Assembly: GCA_022184915.1 (NCBI GenBank)
Contig: JAGTJU010000003.1
Span: 620,001 to 684,000, forward strand
From: Myxococcales bacterium
GTDB taxonomy: Bacteria; Myxococcota_A; Polyangia; Fen-1088
Direction of reading: 5' to 3'
Length of the DNA: 64,000 bases
Every line of letters starts with the position of its first letter. Positions within the stretch are counted from its first letter, which is position 1. A model generated the notes under the pieces. That model was not told where the DNA came from. It worked only from the letters and a program-made list of their open reading frames with translations, and did not search any database. Of the stretch, positions 1-7,785 are shown piece after piece. The translations under genes were made by a program, and so were the position numbers.

Positions 1-90
1 CGAAGAAAGGAACAGGAGGTGCCTGGCCCGAAGACGACTGCGGCGACGTCCTGGAGGGAGGTACCAGAGGGGTGCACGATGAGTTCAGCC
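1..90 (+). other. Tail of a gene-less integron cassette, type B (partial)
   Basis: The first 90 bases are nearly identical to the last part of the gene-less cassette at 10346-10859 and lead into the same R'' box (GCCCAAC). The window therefore opens inside a cassette. No open frame here looks like a gene. Confidence 0.8.
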
Positions 91-225
91 GCCCAACAAA
101 GGCTTGCAACTGACGAAGCCCAGAACGTTGGTGGAAAACCAAGATGGGTCTTGGGCCCTTGAAGCGCCTGCGGGGTTGTGAGAGCCTATCGAAGGGCTTC
201 GCAGCTGAAGCCCGACACGTTCGAC
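91..225 (+). repeat. attC site, 135 bp
   Basis: R'' is GCCCAAC (91-97) and R' is GTTCGAC (219-225). The inner arms match as GGCTTGCAACTGACGAAGCCC against GGGCTTCGCAGCTGAAGCC, so the bottom strand folds into a long imperfect hairpin. Cleavage is expected after the G of R'. The next cassette therefore starts with TTCGAC. Confidence 0.93.
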
Positions 226-241
226 GGACGAGAATTGAGCC

Positions 242-760
242 ATGGGCGCAGGGAGAATAGACGCCATCCTGATCGCGGGTGCGAACGGCGCCGGCAAGAC
301 AACGTTCGCCAGGCAGTTCCTGCACGTACGTTATCCCGAAGCCACGTTCTTGAACGCAGATGAGATCCAGCGAGAGAGTAACGAGTTCGATCACCCGTTC
401 GCAGCAGGCCGAGAGCTACTTCGCCGCTTGTCGCGTTTGGAGTCCTTGCGGAGGAGCTTCGCAATAGAATCGACGCTGTCTTCGCGGATGTACGCAAGGA
501 GGATCGTAAAGTGGAAGAGCCTCGGATACCGCACCCAACTCCACTTCATCGAGCTGCCATCGGCGGATTTGGCCTTGAAGCGTGTGGCGGCCAGAGTCGC
601 CGCGGGTGGTCATGACGTTCCGGCGGAAGATGTCGAGAGGCGGTTCCAGCGGGGGCTTGCGCTGTTCCGTAGCGAATACTCCCACTTGGTGCATCGGTGC
701 TATCATTGGAAGAGTGACGAGCGAGGTCTAACTCTTGCAGAACGACGCGAAAACCCCTGA
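242..760 (+). CDS. Zeta-like P-loop kinase (cassette 1, predicted toxin)
   Basis: The 172-residue protein has a Walker A motif GANGAGKTT at residues 12-20, then FLNADEIQ and FAIESTL segments and an arginine-rich SADLALKRVAARV stretch. This layout is that of the zeta-toxin/AAA_33 kinase group, whose best-known members phosphorylate UDP-activated amino sugars. The ATG at 242 begins 22 bases into the cassette. The gene overlaps the next small frame by 26 bases, as toxin and antitoxin genes often do. A close second copy lies at 18434. The C-terminus does not follow the usual zeta ending, so the last residues could reflect an old frameshift. Toxicity and target are inferred, not shown. Confidence 0.8.
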   Translation: MGAGRIDAILIAGANGAGKTTFARQFLHVRYPEATFLNADEIQRESNEFDHPFAAGRELLRRLSRLESLRRSFAIESTLSSRMYARRIVKWKSLGYRTQLHFIELPSADLALKRVAARVAAGGHDVPAEDVERRFQRGLALFRSEYSHLVHRCYHWKSDERGLTLAERRENP

Positions 761-935
761 AGACTCAGAGGAGTTGGAAGCCCTACTGGAGGCGGCAAGG
801 CGAGCGAACTGGGACGCTCAGCATGGCCCGAAGCATCTGCGCTCTGGGCGATACTTCTCCTACGAGAAGCCGACGCGTCAGGGCGGAGCGTCGGTGGCGA
901 GAGACGCCGCCGTCGAACCAGGCATTGAAGACTGA
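735..935 (+). CDS. Small acidic partner of the zeta-like kinase, candidate antitoxin
   Basis: The 66-residue frame starts at a TTG inside the kinase gene and reads through an acidic helix-like segment, then NWDAQHGPKHLRSGRYFSYE. I do not recognise the family. Its stop codon (933-935) lies within the attC, so the last residues (VEPGIED) are encoded by the recombination site. The frame recurs with the kinase copy at 18927-19127, and again at 25091 behind a different upstream gene with a proper ATG. That recurrence argues it is a real, separable gene. An antitoxin role is inferred only from size and position. Confidence 0.6.
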   Translation: MQNDAKTPEDSEELEALLEAARRANWDAQHGPKHLRSGRYFSYEKPTRQGGASVARDAAVEPGIED

Positions 936-977
936 CGGCCGCTTCGCGGCCGCAGCTTAATGCCCATCACGTTCGGC
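912..977 (+). repeat. attC site, short 66-bp type
   Basis: R'' is GTCGAAC (912-918), the exact complement of the TTCGAC that opens cassette 1. R' is GTTCGGC (971-977). The two halves are joined by a perfect stem, CGGCCGC, with loop TTCG. It is the shortest class of attC in this array. Confidence 0.92.
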
Positions 978-1551
978 GGACCGGCCCGGGGAGAGGGAGA
1001 AGTACGGAGGGGGCTCGAGGCGACGGTCTGGAGGGGAGGGAGACCGGGACGAAGAGCCGAGAAGGGATGGGCGTGGCTGTATCGATGTCGTCGGAGCACT
1101 TATAGGGCGCCAGCATCGGGTCTGTCGGGTGCCAGCATCGGTTCTGCAAATAGGGTCCGGAGTCCTCTGCGCGGCCGCAGGTAGAGCGAGGCAGAGGGAA
1201 GTGATTGGGGAGGATCCTCGAAGGGATGAGGCCGGCCAGTCGGTGAAAATGCGGAGACGAGGCCGGGGCTCGCAAGGCGTATGGAACGCAGGACCGGATT
1301 CGCTCGCATCGGGGCAGCAGGTTCGGACCGGGAGGGATGCTCGAAGGGATGAGGCCGGCCAGTCGGTGACACCCATGAAAATGGGGAAACGAGGCCGGGT
1401 GCTCGCAAGCGCATGGATGGCAGGGCCGGATTCGCTCGCATCGGGGCAGGCGGTTGGGTTCGGATAAGGACCGAAGGACGCAGGGCCCGAAGACAAGTGC
1501 GGCGACGTTGTTAAGGGAAGCACCTGAGATGTGCATGATGAGTTCAGCCGC
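978..1551. other. Gene-less cassette, type A, with internal tandem duplication (cassette 2)
   Basis: The cassette opens with TTCGGC and closes with GCCGAAC. Frames exist on both strands but are proline/arginine-rich, overlap each other and are not preserved between copies. The same unit is present at 11772-12221. Relative to that copy, this one carries an extra unit of about 120 bp (1213-1335 and 1336-1466). Near 1122-1160 the motif GCCAGCATCGG occurs twice in a direct repeat. The content could be a structured RNA, a promoter or simple filler. Confidence 0.75.
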
Positions 1552-1684
1552 CGAACAAAGGCTTGCAGCTGCCGAAGCCCAGAACGTTGGTGGACAACCA
1601 AGATGGGTCTTGGGCCCTTGAAGCGCATGAGGGGTTGTGAGAGCCTGTCGAAGGGCTTCGCAGCTGAAGCCCGACACGTTATCC
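1552..1684 (+). repeat. attC site, 133 bp
   Basis: R'' is GCCGAAC (1552-1558), matching the TTCGGC start of cassette 2. R' is GTTATCC (1678-1684). The core closely resembles the attC at 91-225. Confidence 0.93.
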
Positions 1685-1694
1685 GGACTGTACG

Positions 1695-2669
1695 ATGCCC
1701 AGAAGGACCATCTTAATTGGCAACGGAATTGGAATGGCGCTCGACTCAGAGCACTTCCTGCTTGCGAACGCCTTAAGACTGGTATGGGAAGCACCAATGG
1801 CGCTTGAGCCGGAGCAGAAAGCACTCATCAAGAGTTGCCTTAAAGCGCAGGGCGTCGGCACACATCCGCGGGGCGAAGGGGACTTAGATGTTCTTCACCG
1901 CGCGTTGATTGCCTGCAGCTTCTTGAAGGACTTGCCTGAAGGTGAGGCTAAATGGCTTACTGACCATGGCGCGGATTTCCCCGCTGCAACAATGTCCTAT
2001 TTCACGCGCGTTGCCTGGCATCTACATCGTTCTCCGAAGCCACTTCCTGACGCCTTCGTGAAGCCGCTCGTCGACTTCCTACAATCCACGAGAAGTCATC
2101 TCGCTACTGTGAACTACGACAATCTCCTCTACCAGCGGCTGATTGCCGCAAAAGTGCTGCAGGGATACGATGGCTGTCTGGTCGATGGGTTTTACTCAGA
2201 AGGCGGCTTTGCTCCTACTAACCTCGACCGACGATACGGCAAGAATTTTGGCTGGTACCTGCATCTTCATGGAACCCCTCTCTTCATTGATGACTCTTCC
2301 GGGCGAACGACCAAGCAAGCTCAGAATGAAGCGAACCCTTACCCCACCAGGCACCTTGTTCTCACCCACGTCAGCCACAAGCGGTCTGTGATTGACGCTT
2401 CGCCCGTGCTGTCCGAATACTGGAGGCGACTCAGGTTGGCACTTCACGAAAGCGATGGGGTAACGGTAATCGGGTATTCAGGCTGTGACGAGCATCTCAA
2501 TGAGACCATTAAAAGCAGTCAGACATCTAGCCGTTTAGTCGTGGAATGGACCGGCGCGGGGCAAGAAGATGCGCGCCGCGCCTACTGGGCCGAAAGGATC
2601 GGCGATGGCGTTCACCTAATCAGACTAGACAGTGTTCTTGATTTCACTGATTGGGGCGGAGCCGGATAA
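1695..2669 (+). CDS. SIR2-like domain protein (cassette 3), putative NAD-consuming defence protein
   Basis: The 324-residue protein begins with a nucleotide-binding-type LIGNGIGMAL motif, followed by LLANALRLVW. It later shows ATVNYDNLLYQRLI, a YLHLHGTPLF segment with the candidate catalytic histidine, and VTVIGYSGCDEHLN. This order is that of the SIR2-like/DUF4917 group. Several SIR2-like proteins degrade NAD during antiphage abortive infection, but that role is inferred here. There is no membrane segment. The stop codon TAA lies inside the R'' box GGATAAC, so the gene fills its cassette completely. Base composition is lower in GC than the flanking chromosome, consistent with acquisition. 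Confidence 0.82.
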   Translation: MPRRTILIGNGIGMALDSEHFLLANALRLVWEAPMALEPEQKALIKSCLKAQGVGTHPRGEGDLDVLHRALIACSFLKDLPEGEAKWLTDHGADFPAATMSYFTRVAWHLHRSPKPLPDAFVKPLVDFLQSTRSHLATVNYDNLLYQRLIAAKVLQGYDGCLVDGFYSEGGFAPTNLDRRYGKNFGWYLHLHGTPLFIDDSSGRTTKQAQNEANPYPTRHLVLTHVSHKRSVIDASPVLSEYWRRLRLALHESDGVTVIGYSGCDEHLNETIKSSQTSSRLVVEWTGAGQEDARRAYWAERIGDGVHLIRLDSVLDFTDWGGAG

Positions 2670-2730
2670 CAAGGCGTTGAACGCCGACGGGCGCGTGCGC
2701 GCCCGCGGGTTAACGCCAAGCACGTTAGGC
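2664..2730 (+). repeat. attC site, 67 bp
   Basis: R'' is GGATAAC (2664-2670), the exact complement of the unusual TTATCC that opens cassette 3. R' is GTTAGGC (2724-2730). The inner arms are GGCGTTGAACGCC and GGGTTAACGCC around a GC-rich stem. The matching rare hexamer is strong evidence that this unit is a true cassette. Confidence 0.95.
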
Positions 2731-2901
2731 GGATCCTGGTTTCCGGTCCTTCATGCCACCCGATGGCGTGTACACGCCGTCCTTAACCGTTCCAATCCGA
2801 GGCGGGATAGCACCTGCCGGTGTGCGTTCCTGAGCAACGTCATACAAGTCATAAACGGCGTCAAGTGTCAGGCAGATCGTCTGAGTGGCCGCTTCGACAT
2901 C
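2725..2901 (-). pseudogene. C-terminal part of a reverse-strand cassette gene, cut off by the transposon
   Basis: Read on the minus strand from 2901, the sequence continues in frame from the fragment ending at 9767: DVEAATQTICLTL and onward to KDRKPGSA. The stop TAA is at 2725-2727, inside the first bases of the cassette. Joining 10161-9767 to 2896-2725 gives 189 codons without a stop, a protein of 188 residues. I do not recognise the family. Confidence 0.8.
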
Positions 2902-2915
2902 TGTTGTCTCTCACG
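2902..2915 (+). repeat. Left terminal inverted repeat of the transposon
   Basis: TGTTGTCTCTCACG, preceded by the target duplication ACATC. The same end recurs at 13876. Confidence 0.85.
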
Positions 2916-3019
2916 CTATCTCACCTCGAGTTTCTCAGCGAAGATCACCCTGACAGGGGGTTGATTTCTCAGATTGGAGGGTGGGTGCGTGCCGGGTTGG
3001 ATAAGGGCACAAATGGAGA

Positions 3020-3051
3020 AGCCCCGGCGCGGTTGAGGCGAAGCCGGGGCT
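3020..3051 (-). terminator. Hairpin after the transposon operon
   Basis: AGCCCCGGC (3020-3028) and GCCGGGGCT (3043-3051) form a strong stem just past the stop of the last minus-strand transposon gene. It is followed on that strand by a T-rich stretch, so it is a likely intrinsic terminator. Confidence 0.6.
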
Positions 3052-3074
3052 GATTTGGGGATTCTTCTCGGGGT

Positions 3075-3386
3075 TCAGAAGGGCAGGTCGAGCTGGTCGC
3101 AGGCGTTGTCGATGGCCACGTGCCTGTATTCCCTGATCGCGGTGCGCAAGTCGACACAGCGAAAGAGAAGGAGGTACGCCGAGCGCGCTTGCGGTGAGAG
3201 CGGCTCACCAAAGGCCAGCCCGCCCAGGGTTAGGTCTGGATGCGCTGCGTGTAGCTGTTGGGCAGCAGCTGCGAGCGTGGCGTCCAGGGCGGCAAGGACG
3301 CCGATCGCGGGCGCGACACAAAGCTCGTCGAGCCCGGGCTGGATGATGGGACCAGCCTCCAATGGAATCGTAGTGCCCATGGTCAC
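3075..3386 (-). CDS. Small transposon protein of unknown function
   Basis: This 103-residue frame overlaps the end of the ATPase gene by 4 bases (ATGA), so the two are probably translated together. The sequence is hydrophobic and alanine-rich in the middle (LAALDATLAAAAQQL) and ends with AIDNACDQLDLPF. No known motif is visible. It is much shorter than the TniQ proteins that often follow TniB in related elements. The second transposon copy carries the same gene interrupted by an IS4-type element. Confidence 0.65.
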   Translation of the reverse strand: MTMGTTIPLEAGPIIQPGLDELCVAPAIGVLAALDATLAAAAQQLHAAHPDLTLGGLAFGEPLSPQARSAYLLLFRCVDLRTAIREYRHVAIDNACDQLDLPF

Positions 3387-4183
3387 CCGACCTCCGGCAA
3401 AGCTGCCTGGACGTGCTCGACAGTCACGGATTTGGCCCGTGCGAGAGCTGCGGCCATGAGGGCGTGGTGAGCAAGGAGGTTCACTTTTCGTGGCAGACCT
3501 CCTGTGGCCTGGAAGGTTGCCTCGAGGGCTGCGGGATCAAAGAGCGGCAGCTCGGTCCCCGCGAGGCGAAGCCGGTGAGCAAAGTATCCGGACAGCTCCT
3601 CACGGGAAAGACCTGCGAAGTGATAGCGCATGACGATGCGCTGGCTGAGCGCCTCGTAGACAGCCATGCCCAGTCGACGACGCAGCTCAGATTGTCCCAC
3701 CAGCAGCAGGCAAAGCCGATTCTCTGCGTCCATTTGGTAGTTGGTCAGGAGCCTGAGGTCTTCGAGCACGTCAGGCCTGAGATGATGGGCCTCATCGACG
3801 ATGAGGATGGGGCGACACCGTGCCTCGGTGGTCAGGCGTGTGACCTCGGTTCGGATCTGCCGATACACGGCGGCACGGTTGCGCTCGGTGGGCAGGCCCA
3901 TTTCCCAGGCGATGGCTTTGTAGACGTCCATGACGTTGCCGGTCGAGTGGGCGACGTAGACCACCTTGTGTAGCCCCGTGTGCAGTCCCGAGACTACCTT
4001 GCGACAGGCAGTGGTCTTCCCGCTGCCGCTGTCGCCCGTGACGAGGCCGATGCCCCTCATCTCGATGAGGTGATTGAGGCGGACCGACAGCTCCTGACTT
4101 GCAGATGAGACAAAGAGGTCATCAGGCTCGACCTCCTTGCCGAAGGGATGGCGGTTCAGGCCGAAGTGCTTGCGGTACATCAT
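3383..4183 (-). CDS. ExeA/TniB-like AAA ATPase of the transposon
   Basis: The 266-residue protein starts MYRKHFGLNRHPFGKE, typical of ExeA-like ATPases. It has a Walker A GDSGSGKTT near residues 50-58 and a Walker B-type ILIVDEAHH near 125. In Mu/Tn7-like elements this ATPase binds target DNA and activates the DDE transposase. Its start overlaps the transposase stop by 4 bases. The gene appears intact. A different, divergent member of the family is at 16088. Confidence 0.88.
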   Translation of the reverse strand: MMYRKHFGLNRHPFGKEVEPDDLFVSSASQELSVRLNHLIEMRGIGLVTGDSGSGKTTACRKVVSGLHTGLHKVVYVAHSTGNVMDVYKAIAWEMGLPTERNRAAVYRQIRTEVTRLTTEARCRPILIVDEAHHLRPDVLEDLRLLTNYQMDAENRLCLLLVGQSELRRRLGMAVYEALSQRIVMRYHFAGLSREELSGYFAHRLRLAGTELPLFDPAALEATFQATGGLPRKVNLLAHHALMAAALARAKSVTVEHVQAALPEVG

Positions 4184-4467
4184 CGCTCTCCTTGGTCGTG
4201 GTGCTCGACGACGTCGAAGTCGCGCAGGCGAAGTCCTTCTGGCGGATTCGGTGCAACGCGGTCGGCACGCAGGACGGAGCGCACCTCGTTGTCGCGTTTG
4301 ACGAAGCAGTTGGCATACGCATCGACGGGTTTGGCCAGGCCGACTTTGCGCCCCTTGACCCAGAGCTCGACGGGCTTGCCGACCCGGCTCGGGTCGAAGC
4401 GCAAAGAGACGGTTTCGCCGACGAGCGAAGCGTCCACCTCATAGACGACGCCCCGCAAGCTGACGGT
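4180..4467 (-). pseudogene. 3' fragment of the DDE transposase gene, cut by the IS21-type element
   Basis: On the minus strand this frame continues the transposase from 7786 exactly: HKDRT, then VSLRGVVYEVDASLVG and on to HHDQGER. The region matches the beta-barrel domain at the C-terminus of Mu-type transposases (VELWVKGRKVG). The insertion point carries a 6-bp duplication, GACGGT. Confidence 0.85.
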
Positions 4468-4649
4468 TGTCGCCACCGGCGCGGAGGGGTACCACTTTCG
4501 CCGGAATCACCGGTACCCAGGAGCCCACCCGGTGATTTCGTAGCGGTTCTTCGCCTTGACCTGCGCCGGGTTGAGGGCGCACGTCGGCCTGGGCCGTCTG
4601 AGTGACGGCCACCGGGGTGCAGGCAACCTGCCCGGTCAGGCGGCGAGGC

Positions 4650-5408
4650 TCATGCCCTGTTCGATCGGTACCCTTTCCCGTCAAGGACGAAGGTCTCGGA
4701 GCGCTCGGTGAGTCGTTCGGCGATCACCTGGGCGTTGAGAGCGTCGGGAAAGACCTTGGTCCAGTCCTTGAAGGCGCGATTGGTGGTGATGAGGGTTGCA
4801 CGGCGATAGTCGTAGCGCTCGGCGATGACCTGAAAGGCGAGCTTGGCTTGCGCGGGATCCATGGCCAGGACGGCGAAGTCGTCGATAGCGAGCAGATCCG
4901 CGCGTACGTAGCGACGGAGGGCGCGGTCCAGTGAGCCGTGGATGTCCGCACCATGCAGGTCGGTGAGCATGCGGGGTGCCGAGGTGAAGACGACGCGCTT
5001 CTGGGCTTGGCAAGCGCGATATGCAAGCGCTCGTGCGAGGAAGGTCTTTCCTGTCCCCGGCGCGCCAATGAAGATCGGGTTGATGCCCTTGGCGAGGAAG
5101 TTCAGATCATGAAGCCCCAAGTAGCGAGCCCGCAGCTTCTTTCGCGCTGGGTCGAAGTCAAAGTCGAAAGCATCCACAGTGTTGACTTCGGGAAACCGCG
5201 CATCTTTGATGCGTCTGTCGACCGAGCTGCGGATGCGGCTGTCCTTCTCTTCGTCGCAGAGGCGGCTGATGACGTTGGCGACGGTAAGGTTCTCGGAGGC
5301 CGCGCGTGCGAGAAGATCTTTGATGGCTCTGGCCATGCCCGGCAGGCGCAGCCAACGAAGCTTCTCGGCCAGGACCTCGATGTCACTTTCGTCTCCTGTG
5401 TATCTCAT
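4650..5408 (-). CDS. istB: IstB-like helper ATPase
   Basis: The 252-residue protein shows a helical N-terminal domain and a Walker A FIGAPGTGKTFLARALAYRA near residues 112-131. A Walker B-type LLAIDDFAVL and sensor LITTNRAFKDW follow. This is the AAA+ regulator that forms clamshell filaments on target DNA for IS21 transposition. The ATG overlaps the istA stop by 4 bases, as in most IS21 elements. The length agrees with the family. Confidence 0.95.
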   Translation of the reverse strand: MRYTGDESDIEVLAEKLRWLRLPGMARAIKDLLARAASENLTVANVISRLCDEEKDSRIRSSVDRRIKDARFPEVNTVDAFDFDFDPARKKLRARYLGLHDLNFLAKGINPIFIGAPGTGKTFLARALAYRACQAQKRVVFTSAPRMLTDLHGADIHGSLDRALRRYVRADLLAIDDFAVLAMDPAQAKLAFQVIAERYDYRRATLITTNRAFKDWTKVFPDALNAQVIAERLTERSETFVLDGKGYRSNRA

Positions 5409-6955
5409 GACTGTGGGTCCTCCCGGTCTGGTTGTTGGGTAAGGTCGCCTGGGTCCCGAGTCATGGCGGGCGATACGAGGCGGTCGTAAAGGCCGAGGTC
5501 GGGCTCGCGTAGGGCGATGCTGTCGAGCGCAGGGTCTCCCAAGTAGAGCGGCTCTGCCGATGGGATGAGGCCCCGCTTATGGCGCAGGACGTACTCGATG
5601 TACTCAGCGCCCACATGGCCGGTCTTCATCACTTCCTCGAGGGCGCTCGCCGTCGCCGACTCTCCGAAGAGCTCGACGAGAAAAGTAAGGCGGACGATCT
5701 CACGCCTGATGGATCGCGTGCCCGCCGCGACTATCTTGAAATACTGCCCCCCCGCGCTCCCCAATCGTGCCAGCACTGGTGGAATCTCCGCGCCACCGGC
5801 CCGGGGCTTGTGGGCGAGTGCCTTCGCCCTGTGGGATGGGTCCTCGATGTCTTTGTTGATGTCCCAGGAGCGCGGATGCGTCGCGACGAGTTTCGGTCCG
5901 AGGTACATGGAGACCTGGTGGTCGTCACCGCGTACGAGCACGACTTGATCGACGAGGTGCGGGGGTACGGAGTAAAGGTTTCTGTCGAAACGCACGCGAA
6001 AGGTCTTGCTGACCGTGGCGGTTTCGATGTCGTCCGTGTTGAATGGTAGGTCATCGAGAGGCCGAAGCATCTGCTGCTCCTCGTGCTCGAAGACAAGAGC
6101 GGGAACCTTGCCTGTCACCTCGTGAATGCGATTGTTGGCAAACGTCTCCCGCCAGGCTGCTGCCTTCGTGTTCAAGTCGAGGAGATCGCTGGGGCGACAC
6201 CCCGGCCAGAAACGTTCCCTGATGAAGCCAATGGGCCGCTCGACGAGGCCCTTTTCGTTACCGCGGGCGACGTTGCAGGCCACGACGCCAAAGTGGCGGG
6301 CGCGCGCATAGTCGAGGAAGCGCTGGTTGAAGACGGTCCCTGCGGCGGTGTGCGACTTCACGACGGTCTTCATGTTGTCGAAGATGTCGACCTTGGTGGA
6401 TCCCTTGAAGAATCGCAGCCCCCTGTCCATGCATCTCAGAAATGAGCCCATCGTTTGGCTGAGCTGGAATTCCAGATAGAGGTAGCGAGAGTGGCAAAGC
6501 ACCATCACGAAGGCGCTCACCCGCCTCGGGCAGCCAGGAAGTGCAAAGCCGAAGTCCGCCCAGTCCACCTGCACGGCCGCTCCTGGCAGAAACTCCAGCG
6601 TCAAGAAGGGCTCGCGCTCCGCACGTGGACGCAAAGTCCGCAGCCGATCCCGCAGAATCGTAATGCCGCCGCGGTAGCCCATCACCCGAAGGCGCTCCAG
6701 CACCGCTGGGGCACGCATATCAGGTGTCTCCCGCAGAATCTGCCGAATGACCCCATCAAAGGGATTGAGCAAATGCGCCCGAGGCGCTCCCGATAGCCTC
6801 TGCTTGTGTGAGCGATCTCCATCCAAAAGCTGGCGCACGGTCTTCCTCGCCATCTTGAGGTTTCGCGCTATCGCGCGTATGCCGAGCCCCTCGGCATAGG
6901 TCAGACGCAAAACCTCTGCGCGCCGCTGGGCGAAGATCTCATCGTCAGCGCTCAT
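5405..6955 (-). CDS. istA: IstA-like DDE transposase
   Basis: The chosen ATG at 6955 gives 516 residues starting MSADDEIFAQRRAEVLRL. An HTH segment (GLGIRAIARNLKMARKTVRQ) follows. The rve catalytic core has the first aspartate in VQVDWADFG, the second in VDIFDNMKTVV and the glutamate in GNEKGLVERPIGFIRERFW. The C-terminus carries the DNA-binding domain seen in IS21 transposases. An upstream in-frame extension to 7093 lies inside the neighbouring small gene and was not used. Confidence 0.95.
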   Translation of the reverse strand: MSADDEIFAQRRAEVLRLTYAEGLGIRAIARNLKMARKTVRQLLDGDRSHKQRLSGAPRAHLLNPFDGVIRQILRETPDMRAPAVLERLRVMGYRGGITILRDRLRTLRPRAEREPFLTLEFLPGAAVQVDWADFGFALPGCPRRVSAFVMVLCHSRYLYLEFQLSQTMGSFLRCMDRGLRFFKGSTKVDIFDNMKTVVKSHTAAGTVFNQRFLDYARARHFGVVACNVARGNEKGLVERPIGFIRERFWPGCRPSDLLDLNTKAAAWRETFANNRIHEVTGKVPALVFEHEEQQMLRPLDDLPFNTDDIETATVSKTFRVRFDRNLYSVPPHLVDQVVLVRGDDHQVSMYLGPKLVATHPRSWDINKDIEDPSHRAKALAHKPRAGGAEIPPVLARLGSAGGQYFKIVAAGTRSIRREIVRLTFLVELFGESATASALEEVMKTGHVGAEYIEYVLRHKRGLIPSAEPLYLGDPALDSIALREPDLGLYDRLVSPAMTRDPGDLTQQPDREDPQS

Positions 6956-7253
6956 GACCCACCAACATGGTGCCAGGAAAGCCTCGGACCTCCAGATGGA
7001 GGTCAACCTGGTGGAGGCCGAGCCACTGGAGGCCATCGTCCCAGCGCAAAGCCCACTCGGTATCCTCGTTTGTCCCGTCCACAGACAACACAACCCGAAC
7101 CGGTCCTTGATTCCAAGCTGCTAGGATCGCCAGAAGCCGACAGATCGTGCGGGGGGGCGGCACTGAGGGTGCTACCCCCGAAAGGCGGACCTCTGTCGCC
7201 CCCGTCTCGCTTCTCCGCCTTAGCCTCAATGTCAGGGTCGTCGGCTCGAACAT
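6945..7253 (-). CDS. Small accessory protein of the IS21-type element, unknown function
   Basis: The 102-residue frame overlaps the istA start by 11 bases. It contains RTICRLLAILAAWNQGPVRV and DDGLQWLGLHQVDLHLEV, which look like a folded globular domain rather than a shadow frame. No family is recognised. Its position directly before istA suggests cotranscription. Confidence 0.5.
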   Translation of the reverse strand: MFEPTTLTLRLRRRSETGATEVRLSGVAPSVPPPRTICRLLAILAAWNQGPVRVVLSVDGTNEDTEWALRWDDGLQWLGLHQVDLHLEVRGFPGTMLVGHER

Positions 7254-7482
7254 GGTTGCCGACCATCAATGCCACGTCGGTCAAATTTTCGCAGGCATGA
7301 TCCCCCACGCATCGACTTGCACGCTTGCGTGCCCTCGCAGCACGCTGCTGGTCGCGGTGGTCCTGGCGGCCCTCATCTGACTGACGGTGACGTCGGTGTG
7401 CCGCCCGCGCTGTACGGCGCCGGCCCTCTCTCCGGCACAATTCACCGCAGTAGACATGCCCACGGTCGCACTGCCGATGCAC
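7003..7482 (-). CDS. Zinc-ribbon small protein of the IS21-type element; start and end uncertain
   Basis: The frame carries CRQCGGPFWVHRQCDRGHVY and CGELCRREGRRR, a four-cysteine-plus zinc knuckle, followed by a basic helix (AAHRRHRQSDEGRQDHRDQQ). Small proteins of this type sit beside istAB in several IS21 relatives, probably as DNA-binding accessories. The conserved part extends upstream of the GTG used here, to about 7530, so the true start may be a rare codon. The downstream half overlaps the preceding gene in another frame and may not be translated. Confidence 0.5.
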   Translation of the reverse strand: MHRQCDRGHVYCGELCRREGRRRTARAAHRRHRQSDEGRQDHRDQQRAARARKRASRCVGDHACENLTDVALMVGNHVRADDPDIEAKAEKRDGGDRGPPFGGSTLSAAPPHDLSASGDPSSLESRTGSGCVVCGRDKRGYRVGFALGRWPPVARPPPG

Positions 7483-7785
7483 CCAGAACGGGCCTCCGCA
7501 TTGCCGACACTGTCGCTCTCGAATCTCCAGTCGCCCTCGGCGAGGTCGAGGAACTGGACAGCGCCATCACCTTCCCGCATCATCGACACACCTGTGTGGG
7601 GAGTGTGCGGTGCCCTGGTTGGCGCTGCCCACGAAAGGCTCGGAGCGCCAACTCCGGGCCTTTCGTCATTCAACCTCTCGTCGGGCCAGCTTCATCCAGA
7701 CCGGCCCGTTGCGCCAATTTCGGGGTGGGCTCCTGGGTACCGGTGATTCCGGCGAAAGTGGTACCCCTCCGCGCCGGTGGCGACA

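Larger units (their letters stand above)
4468..7785 (-). mobile_element. IS21-family element with about 62-bp inverted repeats
   Basis: The ends start TGTCGCCACCGGCGCGGAGG and stay near-identical in inverted orientation for about 62 bases (4468-4529 and 7724-7785). The flanking 6-bp duplication is GACGGT (4462-4467, 7786-7791). It contains istA and istB in the usual overlapping order, plus two small frames upstream. The intact genes and repeats suggest a recent insertion. Confidence 0.92.

Noticed and set aside
967-1824. Long minus-strand frames across the gene-less cassette and its attC
   Set aside because: They are low-complexity (Pro/Arg/Ser-rich), overlap several other frames, and are not preserved in the copy at 11772-12221.
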